Assembly: GCA_045602925.1 (NCBI GenBank)
Contig: JAZSCN010000016.1
Location: forward strand, 3,164 to 67,163
From: UBA7477 sp045602925
GTDB taxonomy: Bacteria > Bacillota > Clostridia > Oscillospirales > Ruminococcaceae
Length of the DNA stretch: 64,000 nucleotides
Direction: 5' to 3'
A program made the translations under genes and the position numbers. Below, one piece after another: positions 52,587 through 61,463 of the stretch (position 1 is its first letter; each line of letters opens with the position of its first letter). A model generated the notes under the pieces. The model was not told the DNA's origin. It was given only the letters and a program-made list of their open reading frames with translations, and made no database searches.

Positions 52587-53474
52587 TTAATCTCTGAAGA
52601 ATGAAATCTGCTCGGTGTTACAATCGATTGCTTCCTCGCTGATAATATCTATATGGAAAACGTGACCTGCAGACTTATCCTTCTTTCCGTACTCCTTATA
52701 CACATAAGGAACCATTTTCTCGATGAACTTTTCTATAATATCCTTAGAGCAAGGTGTGAGGCCGTCGTTTACGCTCACCATAACAAAAGACTCAGGATAG
52801 CTACTATTTATGTATTCAAGGTAATTGCAGATGCTTTCGCAGGTTGCCTTATCCATACTTTCGGGAAGATACCACTTCATACAGATATCGTCATCTCTTG
52901 CGTCGACCTTATACACGCCACAGTTAAGTGCGACCTTTCGAGGCACGGGAACGCTTAAATTTTCTATAGAAGGCAAGAGCTTTCTATACTGCTCACTTGT
53001 TGCAAAGACGCAATACTGTGCCACAAGCTGAGCGCCTGCAGAATCGCCGACCATATACAGTCTATCCATATCGAGTCGATACTCGTCGGCATTTTTCTTT
53101 ATAAAGCACATAAGCTCACATACATCGGAAAATCCACTTGGATACTTATTCTCCGGGGCAAGCCTATAATTAAAATTCACCACTGCGAAGCCCTGCTGTG
53201 CAAGATGCTTTGTATACCTGCTATACAGCTCCTTGTCTCCATAGAACCAGCCACCACCATGCACGCTCACGATAGTCGGTAGCTTTTTATCCTCATTGTT
53301 TTTAGGGTAATAAAAGTCGGCTAGATGCCAGGTTTTATCCTCGGCATCGGTATTCACATACTCAACATTTGTAATCTCCTCAATTTCACAAGGCATTGGG
53401 ATTTTACTGTCGCGTTCGCTGTCGCCCTTTGCCCACCGGCCTCTAAGCACATTTGCTTCGTCAATATAGCTCAT
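52587..53474 (-). CDS. Alpha/beta hydrolase, HSL-type esterase
   Basis: 295-residue esterase of the hormone-sensitive lipase type. The oxyanion motif VHGGGWFYGD is near residue 72 and the nucleophile elbow GDSAGAQ near residue 142; late Asp and His (GLTPCSKD, GHVFHID) complete a plausible triad. No signal peptide is visible. GGAGG precedes the ATG. It follows the DUF4298 gene by 18 bases. The natural ester is unknown. Confidence 0.88.
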   Translation of the reverse strand: MSYIDEANVLRGRWAKGDSERDSKIPMPCEIEEITNVEYVNTDAEDKTWHLADFYYPKNNEDKKLPTIVSVHGGGWFYGDKELYSRYTKHLAQQGFAVVNFNYRLAPENKYPSGFSDVCELMCFIKKNADEYRLDMDRLYMVGDSAGAQLVAQYCVFATSEQYRKLLPSIENLSVPVPRKVALNCGVYKVDARDDDICMKWYLPESMDKATCESICNYLEYINSSYPESFVMVSVNDGLTPCSKDIIEKFIEKMVPYVYKEYGKKDKSAGHVFHIDIISEEAIDCNTEQISFFRD

Positions 53475-53492
53475 AGTACGCCTCCGAATTTA

Positions 53493-53765
53493 TTAAAGAT
53501 ATTCCTTCACCTTAGTAAGAAGCTCATAGAGTCCGTCCTGCGAGAGCACTCCCCTTTTTAGCGTCGGTGGAAGTCTTCCTTCTTCGTCCTCTTGATAGTC
53601 ACAGAGCCACAAGCCACTTTCCATATAATCTATAAGCTCTAAGACCATTTTATTAATAATTTCATCCTCAGAAATAAGGAACGGATTACTTGAAAGGGCA
53701 CCTGCTATGGCATCAAAATACACTTCCATACGGATTATGCGATTTATTACTTCGCTACTGTTCAT
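53493..53765 (-). CDS. DUF4298 family protein
   Basis: 90 residues; soluble, helical. The pattern RIIRMEVYFDAI near the N-terminus, SGLWLCDYQEDEEGRLPP in the middle and LKRGVLSQDGLYELL near the end is that of DUF4298, a small family of unknown function in Firmicutes. I chose ATG 53765 because AAGGAG lies eight bases upstream. It is the first gene of an operon with the esterase. Confidence 0.8.
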   Translation of the reverse strand: MNSSEVINRIIRMEVYFDAIAGALSSNPFLISEDEIINKMVLELIDYMESGLWLCDYQEDEEGRLPPTLKRGVLSQDGLYELLTKVKEYL

Positions 53766-53800
53766 ATATGCCACTCCTTGACTCTCTGTATTTCACTTTG

Positions 53801-53829
53801 ATTATATCACAAGCTAATGCTTAAATCAA
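53801..53829 (-). promoter_or_regulatory. Promoter of the DUF4298-esterase operon
   Basis: Minus strand TTGATT (53824-53829), 17-base spacer, TATAAT (53801-53806). Confidence 0.75.
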
Positions 53830-53861
53830 CGATAAAGCTTAGATAATTTTTCTTGTTGTTC

Positions 53862-53890
53862 TTTACTTTAGTGAAAAAATAGTGTAAAAT
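53862..53890 (+). promoter_or_regulatory. Probable promoter of tex
   Basis: TTTACT (53862-53867), 17-base spacer, TAAAAT (53885-53890). Confidence 0.5.
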
Positions 53891-53928
53891 AATCTTATGG
53901 AATTTTAAGCCTTAAGGGAGGTATTATT

Positions 53929-56088
53929 TTGGATATAAATCAGATGCTCTCGGAGGAATTTAAGCTAAGACGAGAACAGATTGACAACACCGTTGCACTC
54001 ATTGACGACGGAAAGACTATTCCTTTTATTGCACGATACAGAAAGGAAATGACGGGCTCGCTCGACGACCAGCTTTTAAGAGAAATCTTTGACAGACTCA
54101 CCTATCTTAGAAATCTCACAAAGCGTAAGGAGGAAATCACAAACTCCATTACCGAGCAGGGCAAGATGACTGACGAGCTTATGTCGGCTATTGACAAGGC
54201 TGTTACGCTTGTTGAGGTTGAGGATATTTACAGACCGTACAAGCAAAAGAGAAAGACAAGGGGCTCTGTTGCAAGGGCGAAGGGACTCGAGCCACTCGCT
54301 GAAATACTGCTTTCTCAAGATGAAAAGACAGTTCCAGAGGAAGAAGCTAAAGCTTTCATTCACGAGGATGAAGATGCTGAAAAGAGCGTACTTACTGTAG
54401 AAGACGCACTTCAGGGTGCTATGGATATTATCGCTGAGGATGTATCCGACAATGCTGACCTTAGAAAATACATTCGTCAGCTTTTCTCACAGATTGGAAA
54501 AATCTCCTCGAAGGCTTCTGACGAAGAAGCTGAAACTGTATACAAGACCTACTACGAATACAGCGAGGGCGTCAAGAAAATCGCAGGTCACAGAGTCTTG
54601 GCTCTTGACAGAGGTGAGAAGGAAAACGCACTAAAGGTTTCTGTTGACATAACAGAGGGTGCAGGTGAGAGAGCCTGCTGTCAGAAGTATGTAAAGAACT
54701 CATCGGCTTGTGCAGAGCTTGTAAGGCTTGCTTGCGAGGACAGCTACAAGCGACTTATCTATCCTTCGATTGAACGAGAAATAAGAAGCGAGCTTACCTC
54801 AAATGCCTGCGAGGGTGCTATAAAGGTATTCGGTGAAAATCTAAAGCAGCTTCTTATGCAGCCACCAATCAAGAACAGCGTAACCTTAGGTCTTGACCCT
54901 GCGTACAGAACAGGCTGTAAGATTGCTGTTGTTGACGGAACAGGAAAGGTACTCGACACAACTGTCGTATACCCTACTCCACCACAGAACAAGATTGACG
55001 AGGCTAAGAAAAAGCTCACGGCACTCATAAGAAAGCATAATGTAACAACAATCTCTATCGGCAACGGAACAGCCAGCCGAGAGTCTGAAGCTTTTGTTGC
55101 ACAGATGCTAAAGGAAATTCCCGAGAAGGTAAGCTACATGGTTGTATCAGAGGCAGGCGCTTCTGTTTACTCAGCTTCAAAGCTTGCTGCAGAAGAGTTC
55201 CCGGAATATGACGTATCCTTAAGAAGTGCAGTTTCTATTGCAAGACGCTTGCAGGACCCACTTGCTGAGCTTGTAAAGATTGACCCTAAGGCGATCGGTG
55301 TTGGTCAGTATCAGCACGATATGCCTAAGAATCGAATGGACGAGGCACTCACGGGTGTTGTTGAAGACTGCGTAAACAATGTCGGTGTTGACCTTAACAC
55401 TGCGAGCCACAGCCTGCTTTCATACATCTCAGGCATCAACTCATCTGTTGCGAAGAACATTGTAAAATATCGTGAAGAAAACGGCGCGTTCACAGACAGA
55501 AAGCAGCTTCTTAAAGTTTCAAAGCTTGGTGCAAAGGCTTACGAGCAGTGTGCAGGCTTCCTTAGAGTTCGTGACGGAAAGAATCCACTTGATAACACAT
55601 CTGTTCACCCTGAAAGCTATGACGCTGCAAAGGCACTTTTAGAGAAGTGTGGCTACGCTCTTTCGGACATTGGAACATCGAGTCTTTCCGACCTTTCCGA
55701 CAAGGCGACAAAGGCAGGTCTTTCGACTCTCGCACAAGAAATAGGCGTTGGCGTTCCTACACTCAGCGACATTGTCAAGGAGCTTCAAAAACCGGGCCGT
55801 GACCCGAGAGATGAGCTTCCTAAGCCTATTATGAGAAGCGGCGACATTATGGAACTCAAGGATCTTTCAGCAGGCATGGAGCTTGTGGGAACGGTAAGAA
55901 ATGTTATCGACTTCGGCGCATTTGTTGACATAGGAGTTCACGAAGACGGACTTGTTCATATTTCGCAGATGACAAACCGATTTATAAAGCATCCTATGGA
56001 GGTTGTAAAGGTCGGTGATGTTGTCAAGGTCAAGGTGCTCGACGTTGACGTAAAGCGAAAGAGAATTTCTCTTACTATGAAAATATAA
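53929..56088 (+). CDS. tex: Tex-like RNA-binding S1 domain protein
   Basis: 719-residue Tex/YhgF-family nucleic-acid-binding protein linked to transcription. The N-terminal Tex domain has TIPFIARYRKEMTGSLDD, followed by a YqgF/RuvX-like domain (LGLDPAYRTGCKIAVVDGTG), tandem helix-hairpin-helix motifs (SSVAKNIVKYREENGAF) and a C-terminal S1 domain (GTVRNVIDFGAFVDIGVHED). Full length and all domains are in order. The start is TTG at 53929, with GGGAGG seven bases upstream; there is no nearby ATG in frame. Confidence 0.95.
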   Translation: MDINQMLSEEFKLRREQIDNTVALIDDGKTIPFIARYRKEMTGSLDDQLLREIFDRLTYLRNLTKRKEEITNSITEQGKMTDELMSAIDKAVTLVEVEDIYRPYKQKRKTRGSVARAKGLEPLAEILLSQDEKTVPEEEAKAFIHEDEDAEKSVLTVEDALQGAMDIIAEDVSDNADLRKYIRQLFSQIGKISSKASDEEAETVYKTYYEYSEGVKKIAGHRVLALDRGEKENALKVSVDITEGAGERACCQKYVKNSSACAELVRLACEDSYKRLIYPSIEREIRSELTSNACEGAIKVFGENLKQLLMQPPIKNSVTLGLDPAYRTGCKIAVVDGTGKVLDTTVVYPTPPQNKIDEAKKKLTALIRKHNVTTISIGNGTASRESEAFVAQMLKEIPEKVSYMVVSEAGASVYSASKLAAEEFPEYDVSLRSAVSIARRLQDPLAELVKIDPKAIGVGQYQHDMPKNRMDEALTGVVEDCVNNVGVDLNTASHSLLSYISGINSSVAKNIVKYREENGAFTDRKQLLKVSKLGAKAYEQCAGFLRVRDGKNPLDNTSVHPESYDAAKALLEKCGYALSDIGTSSLSDLSDKATKAGLSTLAQEIGVGVPTLSDIVKELQKPGRDPRDELPKPIMRSGDIMELKDLSAGMELVGTVRNVIDFGAFVDIGVHEDGLVHISQMTNRFIKHPMEVVKVGDVVKVKVLDVDVKRKRISLTMKI

Positions 56089-56098
56089 CGGCATACAA

Positions 56099-56136
56099 AA
56101 CAGCCCCTGCTCAATGCAAGGGCTGTTACTTTTTTG
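56099..56136. terminator. Bidirectional terminator between tex and the NPQTG protein
   Basis: Stem AACAGCCC.TGC/GCA.GGGCTGTT (56099-56128), followed by ACTTTTTT on the plus strand and TTTTG on the minus strand. Confidence 0.85.
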
Positions 56137-56145
56137 TCTTAGAGA

Positions 56146-57789
56146 TTACTTCTCATCTGACATTTTTTCTTTGAGAACTACCGAGCCACTCATTACAGCT
56201 GCAGCGAGGAGAAGCACGGCGAAGATGCCTGTTGCGCTATCCCCTGTCTGTGGGTTATCGTCGTCTGAACCGCCTACTATAGTGTCATCTTCTGTTGTTG
56301 TAGTAGTTGATTCTGAAGTTGTGGTGGTTGTAGTGGTTGTTGGCTCCGGAGTTGTTGTAGTGGTTGTAGTGGTTGTTGGCTCCGGTGTTGTTGTAGTTGT
56401 AGTAGTTGTGGTAGTGGTTGTGGTAGTTGTTGGCTCCGGTGTTGTTGTGGTAGTTGTAGTGGTTGGCTCTGGAGGTGTTGTGGTGGTTGTAGTGGTTGTT
56501 GGCTCCGGAGGTGGTGTGGTGGTTGTAGTAGTCGTAGTTGTTGTAGTTGTGGTTATTTCAGATGCATCACCTAGCTGAAACTCGAAATACTGAACATCGT
56601 TACTTTCCTTTACTGTTATAGGAATTTCGCCTGGATTTGCATAATTATCCCTGAGGTTTAAAAACGAAAGTGTATACTCGCCTGCCGGCACAAACATAAG
56701 TGTATCGCCATCGTCAGGGTATTCAATCGTAGAAACTGTAATCTCGGTAACGTTTCTGATTTCCTCAGAGTCATATTCGCTCCAACCACTAATGGAATTA
56801 CCATATGACCAGTGATATATGGTGTTCCAGCGATAGCTTCTTGTTTCCTTTTCTACATAGAACTCAATATATCCATCTGCATCAGGCATAACGGCATTGA
56901 TAATCGCACCACTTTGAATAGTAAAGACAGCATAGTTAGCATAGTTGCCATCAATTATGCTGAGTATAGCTTCATCCCTAACGTTGATTGTACCGTTATC
57001 GTAAAAGTTTTCATAAAGCTCTGAAAACTTCATTTTAATCTTTATATACTCTGTATCGGTATCCTTTACATCAACAACAGAGTGGCCGAGATTTCCTGCT
57101 ACTGCACTACCCCTAGCATAGTAAGGGTCATCTTTGTCATAGGTGTAATTTGCAACTGTTGCATCAAAGGTTGTAAGCTTACCTGCATTGTCATTGTAGG
57201 AATAGGTCTTTGAAACAAGTGTGTCGCCCGTATTGTCATAAAGGGTGATTTCACCTTGTATAGTTCTGTTTGCCCATCTTGAGTCTACGTTGAGAGCGAA
57301 CTTTCCTGCAGGGAGCACATAATCTGCCTCATCCTTTGAATTAAAGCTGTAGACGTGGTATGTGTCAGTCTCGTTCTCATAGCAAGGAACACTATCGTCA
57401 TACACCTGTGCTGAACCATTACCGAGTGGACGCAGAACCTCAGTAATTACGTCATCATCGCCGATATACTTGTAAAATTCATTGATAGACAGATTGTAAT
57501 AGCCTGCTTTTTTGATGCCTGAATCATTAAGTTCAGTAATCGTGCCGGTGTTGGTCTTAATTTCTACTACCTCTGTGCCGTTGGAATTCTTCAAAACGAC
57601 GTCATTGAAGCCGAAAATCTCTTCGCCCTCTGCATCAAGAAACTTGATATTTACAAGGTTTTTCGGTACTGAGGTAATGGATACCTTTGGGTTTTCTACG
57701 GCATTTACGAGTGAAGCTGACGACAAGAGTGTGCTTGCAAAGGTCAGCGCTGTAAATGCACTTAAAAGTCTTTTGGTTAGTTTGTTCAT
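56146..57789 (-). CDS. Sortase-anchored surface protein with Thr-Pro linker
   Basis: 547 residues. Sec signal (MNKLTKRLLSAFTALTFAST), a ~370-residue outside region that is beta-rich and not recognised, then a ~115-residue threonine tract broken by PPEP/PEP, then the sorting signal NPQTGD with a hydrophobic helix (GIFAVLLLAAAVMSGSVVL) and a charged tail. This should be covalently attached to the wall by a sortase; no sortase gene is in the window. AGGAGGG precedes ATG 57789. The linker resembles those of extracellular proteins of Ruminococcus. Confidence 0.85.
   Translation of the reverse strand: MNKLTKRLLSAFTALTFASTLLSSASLVNAVENPKVSITSVPKNLVNIKFLDAEGEEIFGFNDVVLKNSNGTEVVEIKTNTGTITELNDSGIKKAGYYNLSINEFYKYIGDDDVITEVLRPLGNGSAQVYDDSVPCYENETDTYHVYSFNSKDEADYVLPAGKFALNVDSRWANRTIQGEITLYDNTGDTLVSKTYSYNDNAGKLTTFDATVANYTYDKDDPYYARGSAVAGNLGHSVVDVKDTDTEYIKIKMKFSELYENFYDNGTINVRDEAILSIIDGNYANYAVFTIQSGAIINAVMPDADGYIEFYVEKETRSYRWNTIYHWSYGNSISGWSEYDSEEIRNVTEITVSTIEYPDDGDTLMFVPAGEYTLSFLNLRDNYANPGEIPITVKESNDVQYFEFQLGDASEITTTTTTTTTTTTTPPPEPTTTTTTTTPPEPTTTTTTTTPEPTTTTTTTTTTTTTTTPEPTTTTTTTTTPEPTTTTTTTTSESTTTTTEDDTIVGGSDDDNPQTGDSATGIFAVLLLAAAVMSGSVVLKEKMSDEK
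56280..56560 (-). repeat. ACN-codon tandem tract encoding the Thr-Pro linker
   Basis: On the minus strand about 280 bases are nearly pure ACN codons interrupted by PEP units, with several near-identical 40-50-base blocks. Such a tract is prone to slippage in units of three. Confidence 0.85.
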
Positions 57790-57981
57790 GATTTCCCTCC
57801 TGAATATAAAACATTCAAGGATAAATATATCATAGTAATGTTGCATTTATATTTGTTTGTTGAAAATAAATTATTAACCCAAATGTTATGCAAAATGCCT
57901 TGTTACAGCTTCTTGCCGTACAGAAAAATCGCCTACTTCCAAAGTTCCAAAAACATTTACAACTTATATCATAAAAATACT

Positions 57982-58009
57982 TTGCAATTGAAAGCGTATA
58001 TGCTATAAT
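57982..58009 (+). promoter_or_regulatory. Promoter of the envelope operon
   Basis: TTGCAA (57982-57987), 16-base spacer, TATAAT (58004-58009), 36 bases upstream of the first start codon. Confidence 0.65.
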
Positions 58010-58045
58010 GGTGCTATAAACTATTTTTTCAAGAGGGTGTGACTT

Positions 58046-60028
58046 GTGAAGCACAAAAAGCTTATAATTTCGCTTTCTGCTGCAGCTGTTATTATCGGCT
58101 CAGGTGCTGTGGCAGGTTTTATGTACTATGATAAATATTGCTCTGACGGCTGGCACAAGCTTGACAATGAGACATACTACATAGATGAGTCCACCGGTGA
58201 CAAACTTTGTGGCTTCCACGAGCTTTCGGGGAATACATATTACTTTGATGATGACGGAAAGCTTTGCACCGGCTGGCTGAACGTTGATGATATAACCTGC
58301 TACGCTGACGAAAACGGCGTTATTCTTACGGGAGAGCAGGTCGTAGATGGCGAAAACTACTTCTTCCAGCAAGACGGCAGCCTTCACACAGGCAGGTATG
58401 ACGAGCTTTTCTATGATGACTACGGTTATCTTTGCTCAGGCTGGCTTGAAGTTGACGGAGATACCTACTACATAGCTGACGGAAAAGCGACTGTCGGACT
58501 TACAGAGCTAGGTGGCGAGGTTTATCTCTTTGACAAAAGTGGCGCTATGGTGACAGGCTTTGCGCAGACTGATGACGGCAAGAGCTATTTTGACAACGAG
58601 GGCAAGATGCTTTACGGTATGCAGGTTATTGACGGTTATCAGTATTACATCAGTGATAACGGCATTATACTGACAGGCATACAAGATTATAATGGCGAAA
58701 GCTACTTCTTTAACGCTGACGGAATAATGGTGTCGGGCTGGCAGAGCTTTGAGGGCAAGGACTACTACTTTGATACTGCGACGGGAACGCTCGCTAAGGG
58801 CTTTAAGAAAGTCGACGGCAGCACCTACTACTTTGGCGATGACGGAATATATGCTACTGGACTTACCACGATTGATAAAAAGCTATACCACTTCTCCGAT
58901 TCTGGAGTTATGTCTGTCGGAATATTTGAAATCTCAGACAAAAGCTATTATGCAGACAGCGACGGACAGCTTCAAAAGGGCTTTGTGACCATCGGTGAGG
59001 ACAAATACTACTTTGATGATGAATATGTAATGGCAGTCGGTTTTACTACCATAGAGGGTGGCAAATATTACATTTCCTCTGACGGAAAAATTCAGACGGG
59101 CTGGCAGACTATAGATTCTAATAAATACTACTTTGGCGATGACGGAGTAATGTACACCGGCTACAATAGTATTGATAACAGCAGATACTTCTTCGACTAC
59201 TACGGCGTGCTCAAGACGGGTATTTGCAAGGTCGACGGTGTTGTGCATTACTTTGGTGAAGACGGCATAATCGAGGCAGGCTACCACAAATATGACGGAA
59301 AAGACAGATACTTTGACAGCTACGGAAAGCTTGCGAGTGGATTTGTGGATGTCGGTGGAAAGACATATTACTTCGATAACGGTGTAAAACGCACCGGTGA
59401 AACCACTATAAACGGAAAGAAGTACAAGCTGACCTCTGATGGCGTACTGCAGACCGGCTGGCAGACAGTATCCGAGGGTAAGATTTATCTTAACAAGTAC
59501 GGCTACAGAGTTACCGGCTGGCAGGACATAAACGGCAAGCGTTATCACTTTAAGGATAACGGAATTATGAGCGTTTCGACCACCATTGGCAGATACAACA
59601 TTGACAAAAACGGTGTTGCTACAAAGGCACCTGTTACGCTCGAAACCTTGCCGCTTGAGGCGAAGGAAATCCTGAAAGAGACCGGTAAGGATTGCTACGA
59701 CATCTTCTACTATGTGCGCAGAAAAATCATATATCGCTATATGGAAAAAGATACAGTAGAAAATATGTGCATCTATTCTCTTAACACATCAAGAGGTGCT
59801 TGCTATCACTATGCGGCGCTGTTCTCATACCTTATGGAGCAGGCAGGCTATGACACCTACATCATTATAGGTCAGCCTGTAAAAGGTGGAGAGCACAGTT
59901 GGACAATGGCTAAGATTGACGGAAGCTGGTATCACTTTGACGCTTGCAACGGCTACTATATGAAGTCCGACAGCTTTATGACTGAAAGATATTATTGGGA
60001 CAAGGACGCAGCCCCTGACACAAACTAA
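58046..60028 (+). CDS. Cell-wall-binding repeat protein with C-terminal transglutaminase-like domain
   Basis: 660 residues. A single N-terminal membrane anchor (about residues 5-25) is followed by about two dozen ~20-residue repeats of the choline/glucan-binding type (GW...DGxxYYFxxxGxxxTG) to residue ~520. The C-terminal ~130 residues are transglutaminase-like, with a visible Cys586 (RGACYHY), His617 (GEHSW) and Asp632 (HFDAC) triad, so a cysteine protease or crosslinking enzyme is likely. The start is GTG at 58046, with AGAGGG eight bases upstream. It leads a four-gene operon with an O-acyltransferase pair. The ligand and target are unknown. Confidence 0.88.
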   Translation: MKHKKLIISLSAAAVIIGSGAVAGFMYYDKYCSDGWHKLDNETYYIDESTGDKLCGFHELSGNTYYFDDDGKLCTGWLNVDDITCYADENGVILTGEQVVDGENYFFQQDGSLHTGRYDELFYDDYGYLCSGWLEVDGDTYYIADGKATVGLTELGGEVYLFDKSGAMVTGFAQTDDGKSYFDNEGKMLYGMQVIDGYQYYISDNGIILTGIQDYNGESYFFNADGIMVSGWQSFEGKDYYFDTATGTLAKGFKKVDGSTYYFGDDGIYATGLTTIDKKLYHFSDSGVMSVGIFEISDKSYYADSDGQLQKGFVTIGEDKYYFDDEYVMAVGFTTIEGGKYYISSDGKIQTGWQTIDSNKYYFGDDGVMYTGYNSIDNSRYFFDYYGVLKTGICKVDGVVHYFGEDGIIEAGYHKYDGKDRYFDSYGKLASGFVDVGGKTYYFDNGVKRTGETTINGKKYKLTSDGVLQTGWQTVSEGKIYLNKYGYRVTGWQDINGKRYHFKDNGIMSVSTTIGRYNIDKNGVATKAPVTLETLPLEAKEILKETGKDCYDIFYYVRRKIIYRYMEKDTVENMCIYSLNTSRGACYHYAALFSYLMEQAGYDTYIIIGQPVKGGEHSWTMAKIDGSWYHFDACNGYYMKSDSFMTERYYWDKDAAPDTN

Positions 60029-60047
60029 GAGAGGAGCCTAATCCCCT

Positions 60048-61448
60048 ATGGCATTTTGCTCGACGGTATTTATATTCTTCTTTTTACCTGCAGTTTTTCT
60101 GATATATATTATTACGCCCGGCATAAAGCTTAAAAACCTCTGGGTGCTTTTGGCGAGCCTTTTCTTCTATGCCTTTGGTGAGCCGATAGCTGTTCTTATA
60201 CTCATTCTGTCGGGGCTACTGAACTATCTGTTCGGTCTTGGCATAGGAACAGGCAGGCACAAAAAGGCGTATCTTACAGCGTCGGTAATATTTAACCTTG
60301 GAACGCTTTGCTTATTCAAGTATATAGACTTCTTTATAGGAATTATAAACTCGGCACTTAACATATCTATACCCAAAACGAACATTGCTTTGCCGATAGG
60401 AATATCATTTTTCACATTCCAGGCAATGTCCTATGTAATCGACGTATACAGAGGTTCGGTAACGGCACAGAAGAGCTTTTTAAAGGTGCTGTTGTATCTC
60501 GCACTTTTCCCACAGCTTGTTGCAGGCCCTATCGTAAAATACTATGATGTAGAAAAGCAGATTGATAATCGCAGTCTTACCTCGAAGGGCGTTTCAAGTG
60601 GAATAGTGAGATTTGTTCTCGGGCTTTCTAAAAAGCTTCTTATTGCAAACACTATGGCAAGCGTTGTGGACAAAATCTTTGCACTCTCAGAAGGCGAGCT
60701 TACTCTGCCACTTGCGTGGCTTGGTGCGATTTGCTATATGCTACAGATTTACTTTGACTTTTCGGGCTACAGCGATATGGCAATCGGGCTTGGGAAAATG
60801 TACGGCTTTGAGTTCAAGGAGAACTTTAACTATCCGTACATTTCTTCCAGCGTAAAAGACTTCTGGAGACGCTGGCATATTTCTGTTTCGAGCTGGTTTA
60901 AGGAATACCTATACATTCCACTTGGCGGTAACAGAAAGGGCAAGCTTCGCACATACATAAACAAGCTTATAGTTTTCTTCTGCACAGGTCTTTGGCACGG
61001 TGCAAACCTTACGTTTATACTGTGGGGTATGATACACGGTATGCTTCTTCTTTTCGAGGGTGCGACGGGGCTTGACAAGGCTACAAAGCTAAGACCGCTC
61101 AGAAGGCTTTACACGATAATTTGCGTATGCCTGACCTTTGTTATATTCAGAGCAGACAGCATAGGTTACGCTTTTGGCTACATCAAGAAAATGTTCTTGG
61201 GCTTTAGTGGTGACATCCTTGACGACAGTATGTTCATAGGATTTTTAACGCCACTGTTTATCGTGATTTTCCTGCTGGCGTTTATCTTCTCAACACCGAT
61301 TGTAAAGGCAGTCGGCAAAAAGCTTGAAGCAAAAAGCGAGGTAGCCTTTGAGCTTGTAAGCTATATTGTATCGGCATTACTATTAGTGCTTTGCATACTC
61401 AATCTATCCTCGGCAAGCTACAATCCGTTTATCTACTTTAGGTTTTAA
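60048..61448 (+). CDS. MBOAT O-acyltransferase (AlgI/PatA/DltB-like)
   Basis: 466-residue polytopic membrane protein. MBOAT features are FPQLVAGPIVKYYDV (about 155-169), DFWRRWHISVSSWFKEYLYI (271-290) and the active-site His317 in GLWHGANLTF, with a second His at 330. Such proteins pass acetyl groups across the membrane to modify a surface polymer such as peptidoglycan, a polysaccharide or teichoic acid. It lies 19 bases after the wall-binding gene and 15 bases before a DHHW partner. Confidence 0.93.
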   Translation: MAFCSTVFIFFFLPAVFLIYIITPGIKLKNLWVLLASLFFYAFGEPIAVLILILSGLLNYLFGLGIGTGRHKKAYLTASVIFNLGTLCLFKYIDFFIGIINSALNISIPKTNIALPIGISFFTFQAMSYVIDVYRGSVTAQKSFLKVLLYLALFPQLVAGPIVKYYDVEKQIDNRSLTSKGVSSGIVRFVLGLSKKLLIANTMASVVDKIFALSEGELTLPLAWLGAICYMLQIYFDFSGYSDMAIGLGKMYGFEFKENFNYPYISSSVKDFWRRWHISVSSWFKEYLYIPLGGNRKGKLRTYINKLIVFFCTGLWHGANLTFILWGMIHGMLLLFEGATGLDKATKLRPLRRLYTIICVCLTFVIFRADSIGYAFGYIKKMFLGFSGDILDDSMFIGFLTPLFIVIFLLAFIFSTPIVKAVGKKLEAKSEVAFELVSYIVSALLLVLCILNLSSASYNPFIYFRF

Positions 61449-61463
61449 GGGGGTATAGAGAAT

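Noticed and set aside
56114..56578. Plus-strand frame with Val/Gly repeats
   Set aside because: It is the complement of the ACN threonine tract of the NPQTG protein; the repeats are a codon artefact.
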